Source: JAGVIE01 sp964520905 (GTDB lineage: Bacteria; Bacteroidota; Ignavibacteria; UBA10030; SZUA-254). From it: DNA of 64,000 nucleotides. Every line of letters starts with the position of its first letter. Within the stretch, counting starts at the first letter, position 1. This document shows, one piece after another, positions 32,375-41,887 of the stretch. The stretch lies in NCBI GenBank assembly GCA_964520905.1, contig CAZFQL010000002.1, positions 62,001-126,000 of the forward strand. The letters run 5' to 3'. The notes under the pieces were generated by a model. That model had not been told where the DNA came from, ran no database searches, and worked only from the letters and a program-made list of their open reading frames with translations. The position numbers and the translations under genes are program-made.

Positions 32375-34402
32375 TTAAAAAACTCTTACAACGTTCCCAC
32401 CGGCATTCGAAGCATTGCTCAAAACGGCGATTGTGTTGCCAAGAAGCTCTTCTTTTTTCATACCCTCAAGAGCGCCTGCAACCCCGACACTGATGGTAAT
32501 CGAGAATGTTTTGCCGTCAAGATTGATGACAAGACCCGCAATATTTTTCCGGATTTTTTCCGCCCATAAATACGCTTCATTAGCCGCAGTGTCTATAAGG
32601 AGAATGCCGAAACGATCCGATTCATACCTGCCTACAAGATCATAATGCCTAATGCTCGATCGTATTGCTTTTGCCAGCGCAAGTATTACACGCTCAAATC
32701 CATCGATACCGAAGCGATGTGTGATATCGTCAGCCTTATCGATTGTAACGAAGAGAGAAGATAGCTCGGTTCCGGTATCGTCCGCACGCTGCAGTTCTTC
32801 TTCCATCCTTTGCATGAAAAATTTCTTTGAGTATGTGCCGGTAACATTATCTATGATAACATACTCATTAATGACCTCCTGCATATAGAATATTTCCAGG
32901 GCAGAAGCAATATTTTCCGAGAGCCGGTATACCATTTCCAGATCCTGGCGAGAAAAATTTAGTTTCTCGCGGCTCTCCAAACTTACCGCTCCATAACATT
33001 TGTTGAGTGAGCTGATAGGTACCGATAGGAACGAACCCTTTTTTTCAAGTTTTTCTTCCGAAAAATATCTGGGAATAGTAAGCGCACTCAGATCATCTAT
33101 CAGATTATGTGAATTGTGTTTTATCGTGTGCCCGACTATACTTTCCGGAAAATCCACCGCCTGCTCGGTTACAATATATCCTTCATGCGCGCGATTTGTT
33201 ATTTTCTTCGCAACCCATGCACGCTTGGCTTCATCGTACAGCACTATGGAAAGGAAATCCCAATTAATGAGTTTCGATGACTCTTCAGCGAGCGCGTGGA
33301 CAATGGTATTTAGCGAAAAATTATTTCTGATACGCTCCTGCAAACGGCGAATCGAACGTAATAGCTCCGAATTAAGGAGAAGATCATACTTATCGTTATA
33401 GCTTTTTATCAAGGCGGAAATCAGTTTTGTGAATTGCCCAAGCAACGAGAGCGTTTCAGGCCCAAATTCATCACCGGCTTTGCTATCGATAGCAAGAACG
33501 GCAACCGGTTGATCCGATACTTTCTCAGCAGAGCTTCGCGAGAAGAAGACCGGCACACCGACGAATGATTTTATAGCTATCGGCTTTTCATAATACTGGA
33601 ACAATTCGCTTTCGGAAATCGGATTCACTTCCGAAATAAATTCCGGCTTTCCTGTCAACGCAACCTTACTCACCAGATCGTGCCCGATCACAAACCTGCG
33701 GGATGAAAAAAAATCTGCGGAATCAGTAACGTGAGCTTCCATTATCATCTGATTCTTCTCTCGGTTTGCCCAGAAGAATGCGACACTATGAGCAAATAGA
33801 ACTTCCTTGATAACCGCAAGGACTTTGTTTAATAGAAAATCAAATTCGGTCCGAGGCTCAGCATCTTCCTTAAAAATTGCTGAGTCAACATCAAAAAAAT
33901 CGGACAGATGATATTCCCTCGTTACCGGTTGTTCGTTCTCTCTCATCGGTTTGTAATATTGATCACCACGATGTTTTGCAATCTCGGTAGCGGGTTTCGT
34001 GGACGAGTCGGTTGATTCCACAATTTTCTCTTCCTCATTAACTTCTTCGAGCCGGATATCGCCGTTCATATTTGGTTGGAAATCATCGAAGATAAGTTTT
34101 TTCATCATATTATTTCCGATTTGTGAGTGGTTTATATTATTTGATTCCCTGGTACCCGATCGAATCTGAAGGTGTTTGGCGCGCAGAGATGAGAATATCA
34201 TCAGAGCGGAACCCATAACTATTACCAAACAAATAACTCTAACAAAGAACAAGTCAATTAAAACGCCAGCGATCATAGCACAAATGCCGATTGCGAGGAT
34301 AACAGTTTCTCCCAAAATAATTTTCGATAAATGTGTTTCAAACCATCTTGTTATCGATAAATTTGCCATTCGTGCCCGAATATCGTAGTAAGTTTTTCTC
34401 AA
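32375..34402 (-). CDS. Membrane GAF-GAF regulator with degenerate GGDEF domain
   Basis: A 675-residue protein. Two transmembrane helices lie at about 30-70. Two GAF-like sensor domains follow (about 185-345, with AHSVAFFWANREKNQMIMEA and VGVPVFFSRSSAEK; and about 355-510, with NWDFLSIVLYDEAKRAW and FLSVPISSLNKCYGAVSLES). The last 155 residues fold like GGDEF diguanylate cyclases (VIIDNVTGTYSKKFFMQRME, SITISVGVAG), but the active-site motif reads ESDRF instead of GGDEF, so cyclase activity is unlikely and the domain may bind GTP or act as a scaffold. Confidence 0.85.
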   Translation of the reverse strand: MRKTYYDIRARMANLSITRWFETHLSKIILGETVILAIGICAMIAGVLIDLFFVRVICLVIVMGSALMIFSSLRAKHLQIRSGTRESNNINHSQIGNNMMKKLIFDDFQPNMNGDIRLEEVNEEEKIVESTDSSTKPATEIAKHRGDQYYKPMRENEQPVTREYHLSDFFDVDSAIFKEDAEPRTEFDFLLNKVLAVIKEVLFAHSVAFFWANREKNQMIMEAHVTDSADFFSSRRFVIGHDLVSKVALTGKPEFISEVNPISESELFQYYEKPIAIKSFVGVPVFFSRSSAEKVSDQPVAVLAIDSKAGDEFGPETLSLLGQFTKLISALIKSYNDKYDLLLNSELLRSIRRLQERIRNNFSLNTIVHALAEESSKLINWDFLSIVLYDEAKRAWVAKKITNRAHEGYIVTEQAVDFPESIVGHTIKHNSHNLIDDLSALTIPRYFSEEKLEKKGSFLSVPISSLNKCYGAVSLESREKLNFSRQDLEMVYRLSENIASALEIFYMQEVINEYVIIDNVTGTYSKKFFMQRMEEELQRADDTGTELSSLFVTIDKADDITHRFGIDGFERVILALAKAIRSSIRHYDLVGRYESDRFGILLIDTAANEAYLWAEKIRKNIAGLVINLDGKTFSITISVGVAGALEGMKKEELLGNTIAVLSNASNAGGNVVRVF

Positions 34403-34606
34403 AGTGTTTAAATTTAGTGATTATCGCAATAAAAGTCAATGAAAAAGCACGATTTCTACAGAATCACCTAATTGACTTCCGTTATCTAAATTGTATGTCT
34501 AAAATGGCAGTGCCCAAATCATACAATATGGGTGAAATATTCCATACTTTACCGATGGAGATTGCTATTTTGAAATACAAATGGTATAATTGAAATAAAA
34601 GAGATT

Positions 34607-35257
34607 ATGAAAGAAGAAACAATAAATATACTTCTGGTCGATGATGATGCGGGCTATGCTAATGTTATAAGACATCTTCTAAAACCATTTCAGGATAAAC
34701 GGTTCGAGATTTCTTGGATCAGCGATACTTCTAAGGTGATCGCGCAGCTCAAATCTTCATCGAGAGTCGATCTCGTTCTGATGGATTATTTCCTCCAAAA
34801 CGGCAATGGACTGGAGTGCATTAAGAAAATATTTGAAGAAAAAATCGAAATTCCAATTATTCTGTTAACATCAAATAAAGATTTCCGGATCGCAATTGAA
34901 GCAATGAAATACGGCGTTGAAGATTACCTGATTAAAGAAGAGGCAGTAGATACAATGCTTCCGCGCACGATAATAAATGTATTGGAACGTGTACAATTGA
35001 ACAAGAAGTTATTAAATATTGAAAAAGAAAAATTAATAACACAGAAAAAAATGGAAGCAGTACAAGAACTGGTTGTCACAATGTGCCATGAATTCAATAA
35101 CCCTCTTGCTGCGATAAAAATAAGCACAGACATACTAAATCGGCAGTCAATTACACCCGAACAGAAGGAGATCCTCGCCAAACTCAACGCCAATATCACA
35201 CATCTTGAAAAACAGATCGTGAAATTGCGCGACATAAACACAGAGGAGCAAAATTGA
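34607..35257 (+). CDS. Response regulator receiver fused to a histidine kinase dimerisation domain
   Basis: A 216-residue protein. Residues 1-125 are a REC domain: ILLVDDDAG acidic pair, phospho-acceptor Asp in VDLVLMDYF (about residue 59), switch residues in ILLTSNK, and Lys in YLIKEE. A helical linker leads to a HisKA segment MCHEFNNPLAAIKISTDIL with the H-box His, ending in a coiled coil. There is no HATPase domain before the stop, so it cannot phosphorylate itself; it may be a phosphotransfer or dimer partner of a separate kinase. Divergent from the GAF-GGDEF gene. Confidence 0.85.
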   Translation: MKEETINILLVDDDAGYANVIRHLLKPFQDKRFEISWISDTSKVIAQLKSSSRVDLVLMDYFLQNGNGLECIKKIFEEKIEIPIILLTSNKDFRIAIEAMKYGVEDYLIKEEAVDTMLPRTIINVLERVQLNKKLLNIEKEKLITQKKMEAVQELVVTMCHEFNNPLAAIKISTDILNRQSITPEQKEILAKLNANITHLEKQIVKLRDINTEEQN

Positions 35258-35397
35258 AAGTATTCAGAACCTTTTTTTGGTGTTCGAATTTACAATTCAT
35301 TTTTTTGTTTACTAAATAAAAGAAGTTTGTCTCCGATAGTGTCAAATTATTTGAAGACCTTGATTTTCTATCCGAAATTCTCTATATTGTTAACGTT

Positions 35398-35517
35398 ATG
35401 AATTGCCTATTGTTATACCCATGTACTGAATTAAAATTATGCTTTCAGCAAACAATCAGAAAAAGGGGTACGGCAAACATCGATAAAAGGCTTAAAAAAG
35501 CGATTAAACATAGATAA
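35398..35517 (+). CDS. Possible 39-residue basic peptide ahead of a terminator
   Basis: The 321-base gap between the receiver gene and the Nif3-like gene contains an ATG frame of 39 codons (35398-35517) whose second half is strongly basic (RKRGTANIDKRLKKAIKHR). A strong terminator follows 13 bases after its stop, so a short transcript probably ends there. No clear ribosome-binding site is seen, and the region could instead encode a small RNA. Confidence 0.3.
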   Translation: MNCLLLYPCTELKLCFQQTIRKRGTANIDKRLKKAIKHR

Positions 35518-35529
35518 GATTTTATAAAC

Positions 35530-35558
35530 GTCCCGCCAAAAAACGGGACATTTTTTTT
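35530..35558 (+). terminator. Rho-independent terminator
   Basis: GTCCCG (35530-35535) pairs with CGGGAC (35544-35549) over an A-rich loop, followed by A and eight T. It ends a plus-strand transcript just before the Nif3-like gene. Confidence 0.85.
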
Positions 35559-35578
35559 CTCCGGACCGCTGTTAATAA

Positions 35579-36691
35579 ATGATTCTCCAAAACATTCAAA
35601 ATATACTTGAGACATGGGCTCCGAAAGATATAGCATGGGAACAAGATAATACAGGGTTACAAATTGGTTCGCCCAATCAACGTGTAAAAAACATTCTCAT
35701 TACGCTGGATGTTAATAACGAAGTTGTAGAAGAAGCTCGCAAAAAAAAAGCCGACCTGATAATCAGTCATCATCCTCTTCTCTACAAACCTCTGAAGTCA
35801 GTTAATTTCGACCAAAGAAACGGCAACCTGGTTCAGAAATTGATCCTATACAAAATCGCACTTTATTCCATTCATACAAATTTAGATTTCACAAAGGATG
35901 GCGTCAGCTTCACGCTCGCCGAGCAAATCGGATTGAAAGATATTGATTTTCTGTACAAGGATAAGCAGACGCAAAAAAAAATTACGGTTTTTGTCCCGCC
36001 GGAATATACACAGCGTGTTTCATCGGCTATGTCTGATGCCGGAGCGGGTATCATCGGAAATTACGAAAATTGCGCATTCGAAACCGATGGTGTCGGAATG
36101 TATAAACCCGGCATTAGCTCAACTCCTTTCAAAGGTAAAGCGGGCAATCTGGAGCACATAACTGAAACACGGCTTGAAATGACAGCCCCGAGCTGGAAGG
36201 TAAACAGCGTCGTGTCTGCAATGAAGGCGGTTCACCCTTATGAAGAAGTCGCGTACGATATTTATGAACTATCAAATTTTAGCAACGACTACGGCGCAGG
36301 CGCTATCGGTATTCTTCCCGGCAGGATGAATAAAAATAAATTCCTCAAACATATCGGGTATTCTTTAAAACTTCCCGTAGTCAAGTACTGTGGAACCGGT
36401 AATGCAAAAATCAAACGTGTTGCCGTATGCGGCGGCGGCGGATCGGATTTGCTTTCAGCTGCCATACGACAAAATGCGGATGCATTTATAACCGGTGATA
36501 TTTCTTACCATCGCTTCGAAGAGACTGAAGATAAAATTATTATGATCGATGCAGGCCATTTTGAAACCGAACACCCGATAATTCATAAAATTGCCGTTCG
36601 CTTAAAAAATGAATTCATGAAACATTCAGACGATATCAAGATATTCGAATCAAAAGTCCCGAGTAACAATATTCAGTATTTTATACCATGA
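35579..36691 (+). CDS. Nif3-like dinuclear metal centre protein
   Basis: A 370-residue protein of the long NIF3/YqfO type. The two metal-binding halves are visible: ADLIISHHPLLY and YSIHTNLDF at the N-terminus; ADAFITGDISYHRF and IDAGHFETEHP at the C-terminus. The insert (about 130-240, FVPPEYTQRVSSAMSDAG and HPYEEVAYDIYEL) is the PII-like domain of the long form. Biochemical role is uncertain, often listed as a GTP cyclohydrolase 1 type 2 homologue. Its stop overlaps the next start by four bases, so the pair is translationally coupled. Confidence 0.93.
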   Translation: MILQNIQNILETWAPKDIAWEQDNTGLQIGSPNQRVKNILITLDVNNEVVEEARKKKADLIISHHPLLYKPLKSVNFDQRNGNLVQKLILYKIALYSIHTNLDFTKDGVSFTLAEQIGLKDIDFLYKDKQTQKKITVFVPPEYTQRVSSAMSDAGAGIIGNYENCAFETDGVGMYKPGISSTPFKGKAGNLEHITETRLEMTAPSWKVNSVVSAMKAVHPYEEVAYDIYELSNFSNDYGAGAIGILPGRMNKNKFLKHIGYSLKLPVVKYCGTGNAKIKRVAVCGGGGSDLLSAAIRQNADAFITGDISYHRFEETEDKIIMIDAGHFETEHPIIHKIAVRLKNEFMKHSDDIKIFESKVPSNNIQYFIP

Positions 36692-37434
36692 AGGAAACAA
36701 CTGTGGAAAATAAATTAAAATTTTTATATGCTCTCCAGCAAGTTGATTCACGTTTGCAGGAAGTGCACGAGCTAAAAGGCGATCTACCTATGATCGTTGA
36801 TGAACTTAGCAGCAAAGTCGATGCGTTGAAATCAAAAACAAAAGAGCTCAATAATATCATCAAGCAATCGAAAATCGACCGCGATAAAGCCGATGTAGAT
36901 ATCATAGATCTTGCCGAAAAAGTTGAAAAATACAAGAGCCAGCAATTGAACGTCAAATCTAACAAACAATATGACGCTCTGACAAGAGAAATCGATGCAG
37001 CAGAAAAGAAATCGACAGGGCTTGAAAAAGAAATGGAACTATCTGAAGGAAAACTTGAAATTGCAAAAAGAGATTTGGAGATTGTCACAGTACAATTGGA
37101 TGAATCGAATAGTGAGCTGAGCGACAGGAAGAAAGAATTGCGGGAAGTAAATAAAGAACATGAAAAAGAAGAACTGTCTCTACAGCATCAACGCGAAAAA
37201 CTTCTTGTCCGATTAGATAAAATTGAGATCGAGAAATACGAGAGAATAAGAAAAGCAAAAAATGGAACTGCGGTTGTAGCCGTCAAGCGTGGCGCTTGCG
37301 GCGGATGTTTCAGTCGCGTTCCTCCGCAGAAAATCCTGGAAATCAGGCAAAACTCGAAATTATATGCATGTGAACATTGTGGACGAATACTCGTATCGGA
37401 TCACATCGTTTCAATCAGCATCGAGATGAAGTGA
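36688..37434 (+). CDS. Coiled-coil protein with C4-type zinc ribbon
   Basis: A 248-residue protein. Residues 10-190 form a long antiparallel coiled coil (heptads rich in Lys/Glu/Leu). The C-terminus is a zinc ribbon with GACGGCFSRVPPQ and YACEHCGRIL, giving four Cys ligands. This architecture (CT398-like, often labelled zf-RING_7) is common in Chlorobi, Bacteroidota and actinobacteria, and often follows the Nif3-like gene. It may act as a nucleic-acid or flagellar/secretion chaperone; not settled. Directly upstream of rnpB. Confidence 0.88.
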   Translation: MKETTVENKLKFLYALQQVDSRLQEVHELKGDLPMIVDELSSKVDALKSKTKELNNIIKQSKIDRDKADVDIIDLAEKVEKYKSQQLNVKSNKQYDALTREIDAAEKKSTGLEKEMELSEGKLEIAKRDLEIVTVQLDESNSELSDRKKELREVNKEHEKEELSLQHQREKLLVRLDKIEIEKYERIRKAKNGTAVVAVKRGACGGCFSRVPPQKILEIRQNSKLYACEHCGRILVSDHIVSISIEMK

Positions 37435-37567
37435 TCCTCCTGCATTACTTGCAAGGCTATCGTGTAAAAACATAGCAATAGCATCCCAGGTGGATATACT
37501 GCCAATATCCGGTCGACACATAATCTACGGAATCGAGCAGAAAAATAAGATTTTAAATCACAGAATC

Positions 37568-38017
37568 AAGGCTGCGCATCGTGCAATCGTCCCGTCTAAC
37601 TCAATGAGTTAGACGGGAAGGAAAGTCCGAACTCCACAGGACAGAGCACCTCCTAACAGAAGGGTGTCATAAGCGAAAGCTTATGGCAACGGAAAGTGTA
37701 ACAGAAAATATACCGTCCCGTCTCGATCTTTGATCGAGACGGGGTAAGGGTGAAAAGGCGTAGGTAAGAGCTCACCAGTTCAGCAGTAATGTTGAAGCTT
37801 GACAAACCCTGTTCGGAGCAAGACCATGTAAATTCCGTTTCACGGAAAACGTGAGAAGAGTGGTCCGTTCAACTTTATATTCCCATCGGGAACATGAAGA
37901 CGGAATGGGTAGGTCGCTAGAACCCGCTCGTGAGAACGGGTCCAGAGAAATGATTGCATCCCGGCTGATGGAATACATCAACCGGGAACAGAATTCGGCT
38001 TATAGATGCGCAGCCTT
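37568..38017 (+). ncRNA. rnpB: RNase P RNA (class A)
   Basis: The ends AAGGCTGCGCATC (37568-37580) and GATGCGCAGCCTT (38005-38017) are exact complements forming helix P1. Conserved blocks are present in order: GGAAAGTCCGAACTCC (CR-I), AGGGTGAAAAGGCG, GGTAAGAGCTCACCAG, and ACAGAATTCGGCTTATAG at the 3' end (CR-V). Variable helices include CCCGTCTAACTCAATGAGTTAGACGGG and a similar GC hairpin at 37715-37742. About 450 bases. This ribozyme matures the 5' ends of tRNAs. It sits between the zinc-ribbon gene and recJ. Confidence 0.95.
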
Positions 38018-38044
38018 ATCTTTACTTAATACGATAAAATAAAA

Positions 38045-39829
38045 ATGACAACCAAAAAAACATACCGTTGGTCGGTCGCCTCAAAACCGGATAACCAACT
38101 AACCGCACAACTTGCCAAGGAAATAAATGTCCCTGAAACTATTGCAAGGATTCTAATTTATCGCGGCATTACAACATACGCCGAAGCAAAGGAATATTTC
38201 AGGCCGCAACTTAGTGATCTTCACGATCCATTTTTAATGGATGGAATGCAAAAAGCAGTTGATCGCATCATGAAAGCAATCGAAACAAACGAACGAATTC
38301 TAATATTCGGCGATTATGATGTCGATGGAACAACAAGTGTGGCGATGTTATTTCTTTACCTGAAAAAATTAGGGTGCCAATCTATTATTCATATACCCGA
38401 CCGTATTATTGAAGGTTATGGCATTTCACTAACGGGCATCAATAAAGGAAAAGAATTTGGAGCCACACTTTTAATTTCCGTTGATTGCGGAATAACAGCA
38501 ATCGAACAGGTTGAGTATGCCCGATCTCTCAGCATAGATGTAATCATTTGCGATCACCATGAACCAGGACAGACACTGCCAAACGCTCATGCAGTTCTCG
38601 ATCCGCTTATCCCGAACTGCAAGTATCCTTTTAAATATCTTTGCGGGTGCGGTGTTACTTTTAAATTAATACAGGCGCTTGAACAACGCCGTGATAACGG
38701 ACAGCTTGCAAACGACTTCATAGATTTTGTAACACTTGCAACAACCGCCGATATCGTTCCTTTGGTAAAAGAAAATCGTATCCTGACAAAAATCGGACTT
38801 CAACGAATCAATACCGAGCCGCGTCCAGGCATACGAGCGCTTATTGAAAGCTCCGGAACTCAACCTGGCAAAATTTCAACAGGGCAGATAGTCTTCGTTT
38901 TAGCGCCACGAATCAATGCGGTCGGGCGAATGGGTGATGCTACAAGAGCGGTTAAATTACTTACGAGCGATAGTTACGAAGAGGCGAAACAGCTTGCTCA
39001 GGTACTCGAAGAAGAAAACCGAAATCGCAGAAAAATAGATGAGGATACATTTCTTAAAGCTCAGGAGTTAGTAGAGAATCTGCTGGACGGCGAGAGCGAT
39101 CCTGCAATAGTATTGCACCACGAAGAATGGCATCCCGGTGTTATCGGTATTGTAGCATCCCGGCTGGTTGAAAAGTACTATCGACCGACGATCATGCTGA
39201 CCACTGTTGATGGAGTTGCGAAAGGTTCAGCCCGATCTATCGTCGGCTTCGACATCCATCAGGCACTAAAACGCGTTGAAGATAAGCTGATACAGTTTGG
39301 CGGGCATAAATACGCGGCTGGGCTTGCGGTTGAACTCGATAGAGTCGACGAATTTCGCAAAGCTTTCAATGTTGCGGTTGAAGAATTAATGTCGCAAGAA
39401 ATTCGCACACCTGAATTAAGAATAGATGCTGAAATTTCCCTCGGCGAACTTACCCCGCGGTTTCTAAAAATCCTGAAGGAATTCGCCCCATACGGTCCAA
39501 GTAACATGCGCCCTGTTTTTCTTGCTCGAAACGTTGAAACGGTTAGCCAGCCAAAAATCGTCGGCAAAGATCATCTCCGATTCCGTGTCCGTCAAAATCA
39601 ATTTGTTCTGGACGCTATCGGATTCGGGCTTGGTTCACTCATCGACGAAGTCCGCGAGAGTGGAAAGAATTTAGATTTGGTTTTTTCGGTTGACGAACAT
39701 AAGTGGTCATCCGGAGGAGGCGCCGGCACTCCCGAGGCATTCCCTCAACTTAAAGTGAAAGATATCAGAAGAAATACTGTAGATACTGCAACAACTCAAA
39801 ATGAACAAATAGATTTTAATTCTAATTAA
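38045..39829 (+). CDS. recJ: Single-stranded-DNA-specific exonuclease RecJ
   Basis: A 594-residue 5'-3' exonuclease. DHH domain motifs: ILIFGDYDVDGTTS, LLISVDCGI, ICDHHEPG (motif III DHH), TTADIVPL; the DHHA1 domain has HPGVIGIVASRLVE and FGGHKYAAGLAVE; an OB fold follows (about 455-570). RecJ acts in RecFOR recombination and base and mismatch repair. It leads a DNA repair block with yebC, ruvC and ruvA. Confidence 0.95.
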   Translation: MTTKKTYRWSVASKPDNQLTAQLAKEINVPETIARILIYRGITTYAEAKEYFRPQLSDLHDPFLMDGMQKAVDRIMKAIETNERILIFGDYDVDGTTSVAMLFLYLKKLGCQSIIHIPDRIIEGYGISLTGINKGKEFGATLLISVDCGITAIEQVEYARSLSIDVIICDHHEPGQTLPNAHAVLDPLIPNCKYPFKYLCGCGVTFKLIQALEQRRDNGQLANDFIDFVTLATTADIVPLVKENRILTKIGLQRINTEPRPGIRALIESSGTQPGKISTGQIVFVLAPRINAVGRMGDATRAVKLLTSDSYEEAKQLAQVLEEENRNRRKIDEDTFLKAQELVENLLDGESDPAIVLHHEEWHPGVIGIVASRLVEKYYRPTIMLTTVDGVAKGSARSIVGFDIHQALKRVEDKLIQFGGHKYAAGLAVELDRVDEFRKAFNVAVEELMSQEIRTPELRIDAEISLGELTPRFLKILKEFAPYGPSNMRPVFLARNVETVSQPKIVGKDHLRFRVRQNQFVLDAIGFGLGSLIDEVRESGKNLDLVFSVDEHKWSSGGGAGTPEAFPQLKVKDIRRNTVDTATTQNEQIDFNSN

Positions 39830-39846
39830 TAAGAAGGAATGTAGGC

Positions 39847-40596
39847 ATGTCTGGTCACTCGAAATGGGCAACCATAAAGCGAAAAAAAGCCGTTACCGAT
39901 GCAAAACGAGGTAAGGCATTCACACAGTTAATAAAAGAAATTACAATCGCCGCACGAATGGGCGGTGGTGATCCCAAAGGTAATCCACGGCTGCGGCTCG
40001 CCGTTGATAAAGGGAAAGCAGCAAATATGCCCGCAGATAACATCAAACGCGCCATCCAAAAAGGCACAGGCGAACTCCCCGGCGTCACTTACGAAGATGT
40101 TACATATGAAGGATACGGACCGGGCGGAGTTGCTATTATCATCGAATCAGTAACTGACAATAAGAACAGAACTGTATCCGAAATTCGGCATTTGCTCGAA
40201 CGGCATAACGGTAAATTCGGCGCTTCAAATTCTGTCGCATGGATGTTCCACCGGAAAGGAATCATCCGTATTTTAAAAGCCAGCCACAACGAAGACGATC
40301 TGATGAACCTCGCAATAGAAGCAGGCGCGGATGACATGAAAACAGAAGACGATATGTATGAAATCTACACTGCGCCGAACAGCTTCGAAACGGTCAGGCA
40401 GGCGCTCGAATCTAAAAACATCAAGCTTGAAGAAGCAGAAATTCAAATGATCCCTGAAAATACGGTAAAGGTTGACGGCAAGGATGCAGAACAAGTACTC
40501 AGACTCTTGGAAGTTTTGGAAGAACACGAAGATGTGCAGCATGTTTACGCAAACTTCGATATCGACGAAAAAACTCTAGCATCTTTGAATACATAG
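39847..40596 (+). CDS. yebC: YebC/PmpR family protein
   Basis: A 249-residue protein with the full family opening SGHSKWATIKRKKAVTDAKRGK, NMPADNIKRAIQKGTGE, and the C-terminal YANFDIDE. YebC proteins bind DNA as regulators or relieve ribosome stalling at proline runs. The gene sits 41 bases upstream of ruvC, the usual neighbour in many bacteria. Ribosome-binding site AAGGAATG precedes ATG 39847. Confidence 0.95.
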   Translation: MSGHSKWATIKRKKAVTDAKRGKAFTQLIKEITIAARMGGGDPKGNPRLRLAVDKGKAANMPADNIKRAIQKGTGELPGVTYEDVTYEGYGPGGVAIIIESVTDNKNRTVSEIRHLLERHNGKFGASNSVAWMFHRKGIIRILKASHNEDDLMNLAIEAGADDMKTEDDMYEIYTAPNSFETVRQALESKNIKLEEAEIQMIPENTVKVDGKDAEQVLRLLEVLEEHEDVQHVYANFDIDEKTLASLNT

Positions 40597-40637
40597 TACA
40601 ATTAAATATTTTTTACTTTTGAATTTTGATTTGATTA

Positions 40638-41195
40638 ATGATAGTACTCGGCGTTGATCCCGGCACATTAATTACCGGTTACGGCATCATCGAAACGCGT
40701 AACGGAAAGATGAAAATTCTTGATTGCGGTGCAATTAAAAACAACAGCCGGACATCCATGCCGTTGCGTCTAAAAGTAATATTCGAAACATTAACTACAC
40801 TTACCGAACGTTATCACCCCGACGAGTTTGCAATTGAAACTGCATTCTACGGAAAGAATGCCCAGTCTGCTTTAAAGTTGGGACACGCGCGCGGTGTCGC
40901 GATCCTTACTGCAGTTATAAAAGAAATTCCCACTCATGAATACTCACCGCGTGAAGTTAAGAAAGCAATTGTCGGCAACGGCGGCGCCGCAAAAGAGCAG
41001 GTGCAGTTCATGGTGAAATCACTCCTTAAACTTAAAGAGCTGCCTAAGCATTACGATGTTACCGACGCGTTAGCCGTGGCAATTTGTCATCTTCAAAGGA
41101 GGCAATCATCTCAGCCGCACTCGTTTAAAAGCTGGAAATCTTTCATCACTGCTCATCCTGAAAAAATCTTATCAAAGCGGAAGGGTACAAAATGA
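40638..41195 (+). CDS. ruvC: Holliday junction resolvase RuvC
   Basis: A 185-residue RNase H-fold endonuclease. Acidic catalytic residues are visible: Asp in LGVDPGTLITGYG, Glu in FAIETAFYGKN, and the Asp pair in YDVTDALAVAICH. RuvC dimers cut Holliday junctions after RuvAB branch migration. Its end overlaps ruvA by four bases. The C-terminus carries about 20 extra basic residues beyond the usual length. Confidence 0.96.
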   Translation: MIVLGVDPGTLITGYGIIETRNGKMKILDCGAIKNNSRTSMPLRLKVIFETLTTLTERYHPDEFAIETAFYGKNAQSALKLGHARGVAILTAVIKEIPTHEYSPREVKKAIVGNGGAAKEQVQFMVKSLLKLKELPKHYDVTDALAVAICHLQRRQSSQPHSFKSWKSFITAHPEKILSKRKGTK

Positions 41196-41800
41196 TTTCT
41201 CATCTTAGAGGAAAACTCGTTCAAAAATCTCCCACCGAAATCACAATAGATGTTAACGGTGTTGGATATCAGGTACACATCCCACTCTCAACATTCGAAA
41301 AGATCGATAAGCTTGACGGTGAAGTGAATATCCTGACATACATGCATGTGCGCGAAGATGCGATGATTTTGTTCGGATTTGCCACTGAAGCCGAGCGGGA
41401 TATTTTTAAGATGCTCATCTCGATCTCCGGAATCGGTCCGAAGATCGCACAGGGAATTCTTTCCGGCATCGGCACTAGCGAACTTCGTGAAGCAGTTTTA
41501 ATGAACAATATCGATGCGCTGACGTCTATCTCCGGTGTTGGAAGGAAAACTGCGGAGCGAATTATTCTTGAGCTGCGCAGTAAACTGGGAAAGATTGAGT
41601 TTACAGAGCAAACGGTTACTCCAACAAGCCCGCAATTGAAAGCCCGATCCGAAGCAATTATCGCTTTGATGTCGCTTGGTTTCAATCGTACAAGCGCAGA
41701 GCAAGCAATTCGCACAATCCTCAGTGAATCGGCAAATAAAGAGTTACCTGTGGAAGAATTGATAAAGAGGGCGCTGCACCATTCGGCGAAGCAGAGATAA
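41192..41800 (+). CDS. ruvA: Holliday junction DNA helicase subunit RuvA
   Basis: A 202-residue protein. N-terminal OB fold (MISHLRGKLVQKSPTEITIDVNGVGYQVHIP), two helix-hairpin-helix motifs (ISGIGPKIAQGILSGIG and ISGVGRKTAERIILEL), and a C-terminal domain III that binds RuvB (EAIIALMSLGFNRTSAEQAI). RuvA tetramers hold the junction open for the RuvB motor. The start overlaps ruvC. ruvB is not next but 1.9 kb downstream, after a malic enzyme gene. Confidence 0.96.
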   Translation: MISHLRGKLVQKSPTEITIDVNGVGYQVHIPLSTFEKIDKLDGEVNILTYMHVREDAMILFGFATEAERDIFKMLISISGIGPKIAQGILSGIGTSELREAVLMNNIDALTSISGVGRKTAERIILELRSKLGKIEFTEQTVTPTSPQLKARSEAIIALMSLGFNRTSAEQAIRTILSESANKELPVEELIKRALHHSAKQR

Positions 41801-41887
41801 TATAAATTAAGAACGACAAATATACTCTACTCAATTACTTGATCCACGCACCACCCACTTTTTGATTAATCATTCAAGGAACTTACA

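Noticed and set aside
35445..35636. 63-codon minus-strand frame between the receiver and Nif3 genes
   Set aside because: It overlaps the terminator and the Nif3-like start in antisense and has no family features.
37435..38044. Protein-coding frames of 63-69 codons in the rnpB region
   Set aside because: The region is fully explained by RNase P RNA, with conserved blocks and a matching P1 helix.
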